Shown: in pieces, positions 28,138 through 38,201 of the stretch | How the letters are laid out: each line of letters opens with the position of its first letter | How positions within the stretch are numbered: position 1 is the first letter of the stretch | NCBI GenBank assembly: GCA_902802945.1 | Contig: CADCOC010000007.1 | Span: 1 to 59,567, forward strand | Direction of reading: 5' to 3' | Source of the DNA: an uncultured bacterium | Lineage (GTDB): Bacteria; Verrucomicrobiota; Kiritimatiellia; RFP12; UBA1067 | DNA: 59,567 nucleotides | Notes under the pieces: model-generated | Seen by the model: only the letters and a program-made list of their open reading frames with translations | The model's database searches: none | What the model was told of the DNA's origin: nothing | Position numbers and translations under genes: made by a program

Positions 28138-28980
28138 ATGAATGTTGCACGAGTGATTTGCGGAACGTGTCCGCGGCATTGCACGCTCACCGAAGGCGCG
28201 TTCGGATTTTGCCGTGCGCGAAAGGCGGAAGGTGGACGCGTGGTTGCGGCGAACTACGGCAAGATCACGTCGCTCGCGCTCGATCCAATCGAGAAGAAAC
28301 CGATCGCGTTTTTCCATTCCGGCGAAAAGGTGCTTTCCGTGGGCAGCTTCGGGTGCAACCTCAAGTGTCCGTTCTGCCAGAACGACTCGATATCGCAGTG
28401 CGGCGAGGACGGCGTACCCTGCCAGGTCGCCACTCCGGTAGAACTCGCCGACATTGCGCTTAAGATAAAACGCGAACGCGGCAACCTTGGACTTGCCTAC
28501 ACCTACAACGAGCCGTTGGTGGGATGGGAGTTCGTGCGCGATTGCGCGCGTGAGGTCCATGCGCGCGGGATGCTCAACGTGCTTGTCTCAAACGGATGCG
28601 CCGAGGCTGCTGTCGTTGATGAACTTGCGCCGCTCATCGACGCCGCGAACATCGACCTCAAGGGACCGTCGCAGGAATACTACGATTGGGTCGGCGGAGA
28701 CTTCGCTGCGGTGTGCCGCACGATTAGGACGCTCCACGCCGCCGGATGCCATGTGGAGGTGACGACGCTTGTCGTGCCGGGGAGGAACGACACGGAAGGC
28801 GACATCGACGCGATTGCGGCTTTTGTGGCGTCCGTTTCGCCGGACATCCCCCTGCACGTCACGCGGTTCTTTCCGCGTTTCAGGATGTCCGACGCCCAAC
28901 CCACGCCCGTTGCCGTCGTACGCCACCTTGCCGAAGTCGCCAGTGGGAGGCTGAAGCACGTCCTTACGGGGAACCTGTGA
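28138..28980 (+). CDS. AmrS/PflA-like radical SAM enzyme
   Basis: The 280-residue protein has the radical SAM cluster motif CNLKCPFCQN near residue 78, preceded by the N-terminal cysteine pair region CGTCPRHCTL typical of the AmmeMemoRadiSam radical SAM protein and anaerobic glycyl-radical-activase relatives. TYNEPLVGWEF and NIDLKGPSQEYYDW also fit that family. The target is unknown; partners AmmeMemoRadiSam A and B are not next to it. It is shorter than the usual AmrS (about 330 residues), possibly truncated at its C-terminus. It begins 3 bp after the upstream stop, with no ribosome site of its own. Confidence 0.85.
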   Translation: MNVARVICGTCPRHCTLTEGAFGFCRARKAEGGRVVAANYGKITSLALDPIEKKPIAFFHSGEKVLSVGSFGCNLKCPFCQNDSISQCGEDGVPCQVATPVELADIALKIKRERGNLGLAYTYNEPLVGWEFVRDCAREVHARGMLNVLVSNGCAEAAVVDELAPLIDAANIDLKGPSQEYYDWVGGDFAAVCRTIRTLHAAGCHVEVTTLVVPGRNDTEGDIDAIAAFVASVSPDIPLHVTRFFPRFRMSDAQPTPVAVVRHLAEVASGRLKHVLTGNL

Positions 28981-29019
28981 CGGAAAAATCTTTTCGAATC
29001 TACGGGTCGGGATGGAGTT

Positions 29020-29028
29020 TGGTATAAT
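29020..29028 (+). promoter_or_regulatory. sbcDC extended -10 promoter
   Basis: GTTTGGTATAAT with the sbcD ATG only 10 bp after the -10. Confidence 0.5.
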
Positions 29029-29038
29029 ACGTCCCGCA

Positions 29039-30301
29039 ATGAAGATAATCCATACAAGTGACTGGCACCTAGGCGCGCGTCTGCATGAAGAGGACCGATC
29101 CGCCGAGCATGTGGCGTTTCTCGAATGGCTGCTTGAGCAGATCAAGGCGGAACGACCGGATGCGCTGCTCGTGGCAGGTGACGTGTTCGACACGACCGCG
29201 CCGTCCGCTTCAGCCATGAAGGCGTACCATTCGTTCGTCGTGCGCGCATACTCGGAAGCCGGTTGTCGGAACATCGTCATCACCGGCGGCAACCACGACT
29301 CGCCCAGCTGGCTGGGGATGTCGCGACAGATTCTGGAATGCGTGGGGACTACGGTAGTGCCGGCCGGAGAGGACGAGCCAGAGCGCGAGTGCGTGTTGGT
29401 GGAGCGGGACGGACATCCGGCGCTGGCGATCGCGGCCATTCCGTATCTGCGCGAAAGCGAGCTGGCGAATCTGGTGCGGCAAGAGGATGAGACGCGGTCA
29501 CACGACGAATTGGTGCGCGCCGGTTTTGCCGAACATTGTCGCCGGGTGGTGGCGGCGGCGCGCGCAAAGGCGGGAGATGCGCCTGTGGTCATGATGGGAC
29601 ACTGCGTCATTTCGGGCAGCAGGCTGTCGGACGACGTATCCGAACGCCAGCGCGGCGTTTTGTCGGATACGGTGGTGGGCGGTGTAAAGAGCGTCGATTT
29701 TGACGCGCTTCCGTCGGTCGACTATCTCGCGCTCGGACACCTGCACGTGCCGCAGAGGGTTGCTGGGAGGGATGTGGCGCGCTATTCAGGCTCGCCGATT
29801 CCGATGAGCTTCTCCGAGGCCGGCGCGCAGAAGCAGATACTTGTGGTGACGCTGGGGGAGAAGAGCGGAGATGCTGTGTGCGTGGAGGAACGCCCGATTC
29901 CATGTTTCCACGCGCTTGCTCGCGTGGTGGGGTCGCCTGAGGCCGTCCTCGCGCGGCTTGAGGAGCTTGCGCGCGCGGGCGTGCCGACTTACGTGGAAGT
30001 ATCCGTCAGCGAAGGCGAGGGCGACCTTTCGCCGTGGTGGGCGAAGTTCGCAGCCGCCGTTGCCGGGCATCCAGAAATCAAGATATTGGTGGAACGCGAC
30101 CGACGGGAGAGGGTGGCGGCAGGCTCCGGACTCGAGGGACTCGCCGAGGCGAATGAAAACCTGTCCGCACTGGACGAGTTGGCAGTTGCGCGCGCGCGTC
30201 TTTCAGAGGAGAACCTTACGGACGAAGACCGCATGGCGTTTGAGGGCCTTCTTGCGGAGGTTATAGCCGAAGTCAAGTCTGGTTTGGTGGAAGGCGAATA
30301 G
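29039..30301 (+). CDS. sbcD: Exonuclease SbcCD nuclease subunit
   Basis: This Mre11-type nuclease subunit (420 residues) opens with the phosphodiesterase motif TSDWHLGARLHEEDR, then AGDVFDTTAPS, GGNHDSP, GHCVISG and LGHLHVPQRV, which supply the two-metal site. The C-terminal 150 residues form the capping and SbcC-binding part. With SbcC it cuts DNA hairpins and double-strand-break ends. The ATG at 29039 is chosen because it directly follows the promoter; the longer frame would start within it. sbcC follows after 12 bp. Confidence 0.93.
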   Translation: MKIIHTSDWHLGARLHEEDRSAEHVAFLEWLLEQIKAERPDALLVAGDVFDTTAPSASAMKAYHSFVVRAYSEAGCRNIVITGGNHDSPSWLGMSRQILECVGTTVVPAGEDEPERECVLVERDGHPALAIAAIPYLRESELANLVRQEDETRSHDELVRAGFAEHCRRVVAAARAKAGDAPVVMMGHCVISGSRLSDDVSERQRGVLSDTVVGGVKSVDFDALPSVDYLALGHLHVPQRVAGRDVARYSGSPIPMSFSEAGAQKQILVVTLGEKSGDAVCVEERPIPCFHALARVVGSPEAVLARLEELARAGVPTYVEVSVSEGEGDLSPWWAKFAAAVAGHPEIKILVERDRRERVAAGSGLEGLAEANENLSALDELAVARARLSEENLTDEDRMAFEGLLAEVIAEVKSGLVEGE

Positions 30302-30313
30302 GAGTCGGCACAC

Positions 30314-33300
30314 ATGAAACTGCTCAAGGTTGAATTTGAAAACGTCAATTCCCTTGCCGGGAAATGGGTGATTGACCTCGCAGACCCCGCATTCGCGCGG
30401 GAGGGACTGTTCGCCATCGTAGGCCCCACGGGATCGGGGAAAACGTCGATTCTGGACGCGATCTCGCTGGCCCTCTACGGTAAGACGGCGCGGCAGGAGA
30501 GCGCGACAAATGAGGAACTCGCCGAGGTGATGACGCACGGCACGTTCACCTGCTCGTGCAAAGTAGAGTTTCTCGGCGTAGACGGGAAGAAGAGATACCG
30601 TGCGGAATGGAGCATTTCCCGCAAGCGCCGTAAGGGATCCGACGGCGGCGTGAACAGTCCGGAGGTGCGTATCTACGAACTCGACCCCGAACGAGATGTC
30701 ACGCCGAAGAAAAAGGACGAGGCTAAGGCGCTCATTGTCCGGAAAGTCGGACTGGACTTCCCCCAGTTCCAGCGTTCCATGATGTTGGCGCAAGGGCAGT
30801 TCGACAAGTTCCTGACGGCGGACGACGACGATCGCGCCGCGATCCTCGAGCAGGCGGCGGGGACGGACATTTTCACGCGCATCGGCACGCGCATCTTCGA
30901 GAAATGGCAAGCCGCCGTCCAGGCCGTGAAGGACATCGAACTACAGCAGGGCGAGAACGTGCCTCTTGACGCCGAGGCGCGCGCTGCGCTTGAGGAGAAG
31001 GCGTCGGCGGCCTTGGCGCGCGCACAGACTACCGGGGAGCGCTTGAAGAAACTCCAGTCCGAACATGCGTGGCTCTTGGACGACGAGCGGTTGGTTCGGG
31101 AGAAAGCTGAATTGGAGGCTCGCCAGAAAACGCTTGAGGAGTGCCGGGCGGCGCTTGCGCCGGAGGAGTTGGTCCTAGCATCCGCTGAAAAGGCGCGGAC
31201 GCTCCTTGTGAAGCACGCCGAACTGAAGAGCCTGCGCACGGCCAAGGAGGGGGCTGCGACGGAAGTGTCCGCAAAGGAGAAAGCCGTTGCAGAGGCCGAG
31301 AAGGCGGTAGGGACGGCGAGTGCCGTCATCCCCGGTCTGGAGGAGGCTGAACGCAAGGCCAAAGATGTACGCGCGGCGGCGGATCCCATTATCCAGCGGG
31401 CGGTGGCGCTGGACAAGGACATCATCAAGGCGAAAGGCGAGGTCGGAACGGCGAAGGCGACGCGCGATGCGGCTAAGGAGGCAAACGCCCGTCTCGCGCG
31501 CGAGTCGAAGAAACTGGCAGAATCGCTTGCGCAGCAGATGGCGGAGAAGGCTTACCTTGAATCGCTTCATGAGAATCCCGATGCGGAGGCCCCCGATTCG
31601 CTTGACCCCGGGCTGAAGAGTATTGCGCGCGAACGGGCACGGCTCAAGGAACGTTCGGCAGCAGTCGTTGCGGCGGATGAGGAGGCTCAAGTGGCTCTTG
31701 CAGCGAGCGAGACGGAATTCGCCAAGGCGCAGGCGGTCTACGACGCCGAGCAGCCGCAGATCGACGCGCGGATCAAGGAGGTCATGCGCGTCCGCACCGT
31801 CATGACCGCCATGAACTACGACGAGGTGCGGAAGAGCCTGCGTGAAAACGACATCTGCCCGGTCTGCGGGAAGCGCATCGGACCTGCGGACATGACGGAG
31901 CTTCCGGAGGCATCCGAATTCGAGAAGGCGTATGACGACGCGGTTGCTGCGAAGGAAGCCAGCGAGAAAGCCTACAAAGCGGTGCGCGACAGGCGGAACG
32001 CGGCGGCGAAGGCGGCCGATGTCGCAAAGAAAAAGCGCAGGGAAGAGACGGCGGAACTGGAACGTCTGGAACACGAACTAGCGGCCCGCGAGACTACGAG
32101 CAAGGCGCGAATCGACGACCTGTCAGCGCGGATTTCATCGTTGAAGGTGGAGGTGGAAAACGCGACGAAGATTCTGGAGACTGCCGAAGCGGCGCTTAAG
32201 AAGGCGCAGGACGCTGTTGCATCGCTTGAGGACAGGCGTAAGGAACTCAACCTGCCAGAAGACCTTGTTTCGTACGGAAATAAACTCGATGCCGCAGTTG
32301 AGACGGCGACCAAGTCGCTGATGGAAGGGCGTCAAAGAGTCTCCAATGCACGTGAACGCCAGGAGCAGATGAGCAAAGCGTTCAGCGAGGCCCGGGAGAA
32401 GGCACAGGCAGCAGGAGAAGCCTGCGCGGCGGCAGAGGCGGATTTTGCACGCGCAGTCGCCGGGAAGGGTTTTGTAGATGAAGCGGCATGGGCTGTCGCT
32501 TGTGGCGACGATCAGGTTCTGGAGGGAATCAGGAAGAAAAAGGCGGAGCTTGAGAAGGATACTGCGGCGCTGAAAGAGGCGTGCGTGAAGCATGATCGGG
32601 ACGTGGCCAACCACGAGGCGGACGGGCACAGCGACCGCTCGCGCGAGGAAGTCGCCCGGGAGATGGCGGAAGCGGAAAAAGCGCGTTCGGCCGCCGAGCA
32701 GGAGTCCGGCAACCTATCCGCGCAGATCAAGGCCGACAACGACTGCCGCCAGAGAGTTGCGGAACTGATCGCAAAACGCGCCGCCGCAGAGTCCAAGAAG
32801 ATGGCATGGACACGCCTCAACGGCATGTTGGGCGGGAAGGACGGCGTCCTTTTCAGCCGCTATGCGCAGGGGCTGACCTTGCGTGCGCTTCTCAAGGCGG
32901 CAAATCCGTTCCTCTCGCACATGACGGGCGGGCGGTATTCGTTGCTGTGGAGTCCGGCGCAGACGGTAGACAATGCGAATGATGCCGGTGACGGCAAGCA
33001 CAGGCGAAAGAAGACGATGTTGCTGCCGATGATCGTGGACCACGACCAGCACGACACGGTGCGTCCGGTGTCGAACGTCTCCGGCGGCGAGCGCTTCGAG
33101 GTGTCGCTCGCGCTGGCGCTGGGGCTTTCGCGTCTGACGGCGGGCCGCGTGAAGGTGGAGACGATGTTTTTGGACGAAGGGTTCGGTACGCTCGACTCCG
33201 AACGCCTGGGGGCGGCGCTGGACGTACTGTGCTCACTCCACCGGGAGGGCACGACTATCGGGGTGATCTCGCATGTCAAGGCGGTGGAGGAGCGTCTGCC

Positions 33301-33394
33301 GCTCAGGATCAGAGTCGAGGCGGCGGGGTCGGGCCATGGCCGCCTGCGCGGGGAGGGGGCCATTGCGGACGCCGTCCGAGAAAAAGACAAATAG
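30314..33394 (+). CDS. sbcC: Exonuclease SbcCD ATPase subunit
   Basis: The 1026-residue Rad50-like ATPase has the Walker A GPTGSGKTSI at residues about 37-46, a long coiled coil broken by the zinc hook CPVCGK (C515 and C518), the ABC signature VSGGERFEV near 922 and Walker B MFLDEGFGTLD near 951. It dimerises through the hook, binds SbcD and processes DNA hairpins; palindromic DNA is its known substrate. That fits a genome carrying many palindromic elements. The start at 30314 follows TAGGAG at an expected distance. Confidence 0.94.
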   Translation: MKLLKVEFENVNSLAGKWVIDLADPAFAREGLFAIVGPTGSGKTSILDAISLALYGKTARQESATNEELAEVMTHGTFTCSCKVEFLGVDGKKRYRAEWSISRKRRKGSDGGVNSPEVRIYELDPERDVTPKKKDEAKALIVRKVGLDFPQFQRSMMLAQGQFDKFLTADDDDRAAILEQAAGTDIFTRIGTRIFEKWQAAVQAVKDIELQQGENVPLDAEARAALEEKASAALARAQTTGERLKKLQSEHAWLLDDERLVREKAELEARQKTLEECRAALAPEELVLASAEKARTLLVKHAELKSLRTAKEGAATEVSAKEKAVAEAEKAVGTASAVIPGLEEAERKAKDVRAAADPIIQRAVALDKDIIKAKGEVGTAKATRDAAKEANARLARESKKLAESLAQQMAEKAYLESLHENPDAEAPDSLDPGLKSIARERARLKERSAAVVAADEEAQVALAASETEFAKAQAVYDAEQPQIDARIKEVMRVRTVMTAMNYDEVRKSLRENDICPVCGKRIGPADMTELPEASEFEKAYDDAVAAKEASEKAYKAVRDRRNAAAKAADVAKKKRREETAELERLEHELAARETTSKARIDDLSARISSLKVEVENATKILETAEAALKKAQDAVASLEDRRKELNLPEDLVSYGNKLDAAVETATKSLMEGRQRVSNARERQEQMSKAFSEAREKAQAAGEACAAAEADFARAVAGKGFVDEAAWAVACGDDQVLEGIRKKKAELEKDTAALKEACVKHDRDVANHEADGHSDRSREEVAREMAEAEKARSAAEQESGNLSAQIKADNDCRQRVAELIAKRAAAESKKMAWTRLNGMLGGKDGVLFSRYAQGLTLRALLKAANPFLSHMTGGRYSLLWSPAQTVDNANDAGDGKHRRKKTMLLPMIVDHDQHDTVRPVSNVSGGERFEVSLALALGLSRLTAGRVKVETMFLDEGFGTLDSERLGAALDVLCSLHREGTTIGVISHVKAVEERLPLRIRVEAAGSGHGRLRGEGAIADAVREKDK

Positions 33395-33407
33395 TGTCTC
33401 TGCCGTT

Positions 33408-33436
33408 TTGCGCGTTGCGCGTTTTTATGGTATGAT
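33408..33436 (+). promoter_or_regulatory. Promoter of the transmembrane kinase
   Basis: TTGCGC (33408-33413), 17 bp, TATGAT (33431-33436), 45 bp before the ATG. Confidence 0.6.
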
Positions 33437-33481
33437 ATAAGGCAACCTTGCGAGGAATAGAATTCGAAGGACTTATAAAAG

Positions 33482-36367
33482 ATGGCTGAAAACGACGAAC
33501 CGATGATTAAAACGCCGGCAGATTTCGGGCACTTCCTGCTCGAAAAGGAGCTGGGGCATGGCGGCATGGGCGGCGTGTACCTCGCGCGCGACAAGATGCT
33601 TGACCGCAAGGTGGGCATCAAGGTGATGCTCAAGAGCCTCGGCGCGGACCCAAAATTCGTCGAGCGTTTCCAGCGCGAGGCGCAGGCCGCCGCGCGCCTC
33701 AACCACCCGAACATCGCGCAGATCTACTCCTTCGGACAGGAGCAGGGCATGCCCTACATCGCGATGGAGCTAGTTCCGGGCGGATCCCTCGACAAGGAGA
33801 TGGATGCGAATCCCGGCACGCTGGACGTTGTACACGTGATGCGCGTGGGGCAGCAGGTGGCCGACGCCCTCGCGCTCGCCGCCGAGAGCGGTCTCGTTCA
33901 TGGTGACGTGAAGCCGGAGAACGTGCTCTTCGATACGGACGGCAACGCCAAGCTCGTCGACTTCGGTCTCGCGGCGATGCAGGGCGACTCCGACGAGATC
34001 TGGGGTACGCCGTACTACATTTCCCCCGAAAAGGTGCGCCGTCAGAAGATCGACTACCGAGCGGACATCTACTCCCTCGGCGGAACGCTGTACCATGTCC
34101 TGACGGGGGTGCCGCCGTTTGACGGGCCGGACCCGACGGCCGTCGTGAAGGCACGCTTCGAGGGGCCGCCGAAGAAGCCGAGCGAAATCCGTTCCGACAT
34201 TCCGCCGGAAGTCGACGCGATCATCATGCGCATGCTTGAGCTTGAACCATCGATGCGCTATCCAACGTACCAGTCGCTGTTGGGCGACTTCAAGCGCTAC
34301 CTAGCCAAGGCAGGTCCATCGAAGACGAGCAAGACGTCTGGCCCTAAGATTAAATTCAAGGGCGGAAAACCGAAGATGTCGCTCTCCTCCACGGGGAACA
34401 CGGCGCTGGATGGCGAAGTCGCGGATCTTCAGCCGATTGGCGACATGGAAGGCCAGGAGGCGGAAAAGAAGCGCATGGGCGTGGGAGCGATGGTCGGCAT
34501 GGTGGTCGGCGGAATCGTTCTTGTGCTCCTGCTTGTGGCCGGCGGACTCTGGTGGTACGTGAGCAGCACGAAGGCCGCCGACGAGCAGAAGAACGTCCAG
34601 GAAGTCGTCGACAGGCAGCAGAAGGCGCGCGAGTCGATCAAGAAGACCGTCAAGGCCGCCCAAGACGACTACGCTGCGTTCCACAAGAGCGTCCTGCAGG
34701 GCGACGAGATTGTGGAGAAGGCCATACGCGACATGAAGAAGGTGTTGCCGGAGGAACTGAAGGCGGCCGCGGCCGAAGTGCTCGCGCCAGGGCCATCGCC
34801 CGTAATCGCGCAGGCGATAGCCTTTACGAACGCCCTCTTCGCCACGGCCGCCCCGCAGACCGCGCAGGCAGCGGGAGGTACGACGAATGCGGTCGCGGCA
34901 GCTGCGACCAACGCCACGCCCGCCGCCGCCATGGCCGCCGCCGCGCAGGGAATGCAGTCCATGATGGCCGCAGCCCTGGGCAAACCGGCAACGCCTGAGC
35001 AGATAGAGAAGTTGGCGACTAGGATCCTCGCATCGGCCAAAGACGCGAACGGCGAGCCGCTTGACAGCGCGTCGCCCGAGTACAAGGAAGCCCTCGACAA
35101 GCTGAAGGCAAGCCCCGAGTTCGCGATGTTCGCCCAGATGGCCGCCGTGAATCCGGCAGCGGTCGGCGTGATCACAAAAGCCCTGAGTGACCCGGCCAAT
35201 TACGAACAGGCCATGAAGGATTTAGGCGGCAAGCTTGGCGTGAAGGTCGAGGAAAAGCCCGCGGAGAAGCCGGAGGAGAAGCCAGCAGACGAGAATGCCG
35301 CAGAGGAGAAGCCCGCAGAGGATGACATCCCCCCGTTGCAGCTGCCGCCGTCGGTGAAAAACTTCCAGAAGCTTTGGGAAGACGTCTACCAGTTCCGCGC
35401 GGCCGACATCAAGTTCCATGGGAGCATGCTCAAGATCCTCGAGCTTGCGAAGGGGGCCGACAAGCTCAAGGGACAGGACGAGGATACGGCCCAGAAAGCC
35501 ATCCAGCTTGCGAACGACCTCGTGGACAAGTACAACACACTGAAGAACGAGAAATGGCTGACGGACGCGCGGCGCAAGCTGCTTGGCATCGACGCGCGCG
35601 CGCGCACCATCCGCGACGAGGCCGTGAAGAAGACCAAGCTGGCGGTTGAGCGCCGCGAACGCGCGGTGGCCGAGAAAAAGGCCGCCGAGGAGAAAGCTGC
35701 ACAGGAGAAGGCCGCACAGGAGAAGCTTAAGGAGACGATCGAGGAGGAGAAGAAGAAGGCCCAGGACGGGTTCGACGAAATCCTCCGCGACCTGAAGCGC
35801 ATCGACTGGGAGCGCTGCACGAAGCATCTCACGCGCCTGAAGGAAAGTATGACGACGCGCGAGGGCAAGGATGCGGCGGAGGACCAGATCAAGAAGGTCA
35901 AATTCATGGAGGGCATGCACAAGTACTTCATCAAGCACGCGGAGAAGTTCGTGTTCAGGGACCGCCGCGGCACGGTGCTCGCCATCGTGATGAAGGCAGA
36001 TGACAAGACCCTGACGATCCAGAAGGCCAAGTACGTGAAGGGGAAGCCCGTGCCGGACAAGGAGAAGCGCGAGGACTGGTCGCGTTTCTACGGCCTCAAG
36101 GAGAGGGTCTACCTCAACTACATGAACCAGTTCATCAACGAACTGGTGCTGAAGGGACGTGAGCGCAAGAGAATCAGCAGCCCGAGGGAGTGGAGCGAGC
36201 ACATGCTCGGCGCCGCGCTGACGCTCCACTACCTGTACGGAGAGGAGAAGGGTGTGGACAAGTTCATCCCCGAGCTGGTGAAGAAGGCCGTAAAGGATTT
36301 CGAGCCCTGCCGCAAGTGGGCGGTCAAGTGGTTCCCGCAAGTAGAACTTGAAGAAGCTGTACAATAA
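33482..36367 (+). CDS. Transmembrane Ser/Thr kinase with a long extracytoplasmic coiled-coil region
   Basis: The 961-residue protein has a Hanks kinase at about residues 15-280: glycine loop LGHGGMGGV, lysine in VGIKVML, a catalytic loop written HGDVKPEN (Gly for the usual Arg, a non-RD form) and DFGLA, plus GTPYYISPE. One transmembrane helix follows at about 333-358 (GMVVGGIVLVLLLVAGGLWW). The 600 outer residues are Ala/Lys/Glu-rich helices with an EKPAEKPEEKP-type linker near 590 and a globular end. This resembles PknB-like receptors but without PASTA repeats, so the signal sensed is unknown. The next gene starts 14 bp downstream. Confidence 0.9.
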   Translation: MAENDEPMIKTPADFGHFLLEKELGHGGMGGVYLARDKMLDRKVGIKVMLKSLGADPKFVERFQREAQAAARLNHPNIAQIYSFGQEQGMPYIAMELVPGGSLDKEMDANPGTLDVVHVMRVGQQVADALALAAESGLVHGDVKPENVLFDTDGNAKLVDFGLAAMQGDSDEIWGTPYYISPEKVRRQKIDYRADIYSLGGTLYHVLTGVPPFDGPDPTAVVKARFEGPPKKPSEIRSDIPPEVDAIIMRMLELEPSMRYPTYQSLLGDFKRYLAKAGPSKTSKTSGPKIKFKGGKPKMSLSSTGNTALDGEVADLQPIGDMEGQEAEKKRMGVGAMVGMVVGGIVLVLLLVAGGLWWYVSSTKAADEQKNVQEVVDRQQKARESIKKTVKAAQDDYAAFHKSVLQGDEIVEKAIRDMKKVLPEELKAAAAEVLAPGPSPVIAQAIAFTNALFATAAPQTAQAAGGTTNAVAAAATNATPAAAMAAAAQGMQSMMAAALGKPATPEQIEKLATRILASAKDANGEPLDSASPEYKEALDKLKASPEFAMFAQMAAVNPAAVGVITKALSDPANYEQAMKDLGGKLGVKVEEKPAEKPEEKPADENAAEEKPAEDDIPPLQLPPSVKNFQKLWEDVYQFRAADIKFHGSMLKILELAKGADKLKGQDEDTAQKAIQLANDLVDKYNTLKNEKWLTDARRKLLGIDARARTIRDEAVKKTKLAVERRERAVAEKKAAEEKAAQEKAAQEKLKETIEEEKKKAQDGFDEILRDLKRIDWERCTKHLTRLKESMTTREGKDAAEDQIKKVKFMEGMHKYFIKHAEKFVFRDRRGTVLAIVMKADDKTLTIQKAKYVKGKPVPDKEKREDWSRFYGLKERVYLNYMNQFINELVLKGRERKRISSPREWSEHMLGAALTLHYLYGEEKGVDKFIPELVKKAVKDFEPCRKWAVKWFPQVELEEAVQ

Positions 36368-36381
36368 GGAGAAAAAAGAAA

Positions 36382-38172
36382 ATGAAAATTCTGACGAGTC
36401 TGGACTGGACGATCATCGTCGCCTTCCTGCTGAGCGTGATCGTGATTGGCGCATGGGCTGCAAAGCGGGCCTCGAAGAGCGCGGAGGACTTCTTCCTCTC
36501 GGGCCGATCGATGCCGTGGTGGCTCCTCGGCGTCTCGATGGTGGCCTGTACGTTCTCGTGCGACACGCCGAACCTCGTGACGGACATTGTCCGCACACAG
36601 GGCGTGGCCGGCAACTGGGCATGGTGGGCGTTCCTTTTAACCGGAATGTTAACCGTGTTTGTATATGCAAAGCTCTGGCGGCGATCTGAGCTTTCCACCG
36701 ACCTAGGCTTCTATGAACTGCGCTATTCCGGGACGCCGGCGAAGGCGCTGCGCGGGTTCCGCGCCGTGTACCTTGGCCTCGTCTTCAATGTAATCATCAT
36801 GGGCACGGTGTCGCTCGCCGCAATCAAGATCGGCGCGACGATCTTCGGCCTCACGCCTGTCGTGACGCTCGCGATCGCGCTTGTTGCAGTCGGAATCTAC
36901 GCTACGCTCGGCGGTCTCACGGGGTCAATCTGGGCTGACTTCTACCAGTACACGGTGGCGATGGTGGGCGCGATTGCGGCTGCGTACTTCGCCGTGAAGA
37001 TGTGCGGACCGAACGACACGGGAACGCTCTCCGGCGTACTCTCTCATGCGGCCGTCTCGTGCAAGACGTCCATGCTGCCCGCGATGAGCGGCGCCGGCTG
37101 GAAATCGACGCTGATGACGATCTTCATCCTGCCGATCGCCGTCCAGTGGTGGGCCACGTGGTATCCCGGCGCTGAACCGGGCGGCGGCGGCTACATCGCG
37201 CAGCGCATGCTCTCCGCGAAGGACGAGAAGAACGCCGTCGGCGCGGTGATGCTGTTCAACTTCCTCCACTACGCGCTCCGCAGCTGGCCGTGGCTCATCG
37301 TGGCGCTCGCCTCGCTGATCGTGTTCCCCGATCTGGAGTCCATCAAGGCTGCCTTCCCGAACGCGCAGCAGTACGTGCAGAACGACACGGCGTATCCGGC
37401 GATGATCTCCCGTCTGCCCTCCGGCTGGCTCGGCCTCGTGGCCGCGTCACTGATCGCCGCCTACATGAGCACGATCGCCACGCACCTCAACTGGGGCGCG
37501 TCGTACCTCGTGCAGGACTTCTACGTGCGCTTCGTGAACCCGAAGGCGTCGCCAAAGAACCAGGTGCTTGTGGGCCGTCTCTGCATGCTCCTGCTGCTTG
37601 TCGCGTGCGGCGTGATGGCGCTCATCCTGCGTAACGCGAAGGGCGGCTTCGATCTCATCCTCCAGATCGGCGCGGGTACGGGTCTTCTCTACATCCTGCG
37701 CTGGTTCTGGCACCGCCTCAACGCCTGGAGCGAGATTTCCGCGATGGTGATCTCCTTCCTCGTGGCGTGCTTCTTCGAGTGGGGCGCGCCGGCGTGCGGT
37801 CTCACGGGCTGGCTCGAAAGCGGCTGGCGCGCGGAGTGGCTGAACCTCTCGGCGTGGAAGCTCATTCTGGGCGTAGCCACCACCACGGTGGGCTGGGTCC
37901 TGGTGACGCTGCTCACGCCGCGCGAGGACGCGGAGACGCTCCGCAAGTTCGACGAGAAGATCCACGCGAACCTGCGCGAGCTGCCGATCGGCATTCTCTG
38001 CATGGTGGTGGGCTGCCTCGCGGTGTGGAGCTGCCTCTTCGGCTGCGGCTACTTGATTTACGGCTGCGGCGGCATCGCGAACGGCTATGCGCTCGGCGGC
38101 GGGTTGCTCGCGGTCTCGGCCGTCGCGACGTTCGCGCTGATGAAACTCGTCGGCAAGGCGAAACTTTCCTAA
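36382..38172 (+). CDS. Sodium:solute symporter (SSS) family transporter
   Basis: The 596-residue protein has about 13-14 hydrophobic segments and SSS family features: the first helix DWTIIVAFLLSVIVIGAWAAKR, the SAEDFFLSGRSMPWWLLGVSM motif, and AAYMSTIATHLNWGASYLVQDFY near residue 360. It probably imports a sugar, polyol or carboxylate with sodium. It starts 14 bp after the transmembrane kinase and is followed after 29 bp by a cupin sugar-isomerase-like gene, which points to a sugar as the substrate. The ribosome site is AAGGAGAAAAAAG. Confidence 0.92.
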   Translation: MKILTSLDWTIIVAFLLSVIVIGAWAAKRASKSAEDFFLSGRSMPWWLLGVSMVACTFSCDTPNLVTDIVRTQGVAGNWAWWAFLLTGMLTVFVYAKLWRRSELSTDLGFYELRYSGTPAKALRGFRAVYLGLVFNVIIMGTVSLAAIKIGATIFGLTPVVTLAIALVAVGIYATLGGLTGSIWADFYQYTVAMVGAIAAAYFAVKMCGPNDTGTLSGVLSHAAVSCKTSMLPAMSGAGWKSTLMTIFILPIAVQWWATWYPGAEPGGGGYIAQRMLSAKDEKNAVGAVMLFNFLHYALRSWPWLIVALASLIVFPDLESIKAAFPNAQQYVQNDTAYPAMISRLPSGWLGLVAASLIAAYMSTIATHLNWGASYLVQDFYVRFVNPKASPKNQVLVGRLCMLLLLVACGVMALILRNAKGGFDLILQIGAGTGLLYILRWFWHRLNAWSEISAMVISFLVACFFEWGAPACGLTGWLESGWRAEWLNLSAWKLILGVATTTVGWVLVTLLTPREDAETLRKFDEKIHANLRELPIGILCMVVGCLAVWSCLFGCGYLIYGCGGIANGYALGGGLLAVSAVATFALMKLVGKAKLS

Positions 38173-38201
38173 CTGAATCTCAAACCCAAAAGGAGTAAAA
38201 A

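Noticed and set aside
33404..33425. Terminator after sbcC (GCGC-GTT-GCGC then GTTTTT)
   Set aside because: The stem is only 4 bp and it overlaps the -35 of the next promoter; evidence is too weak.
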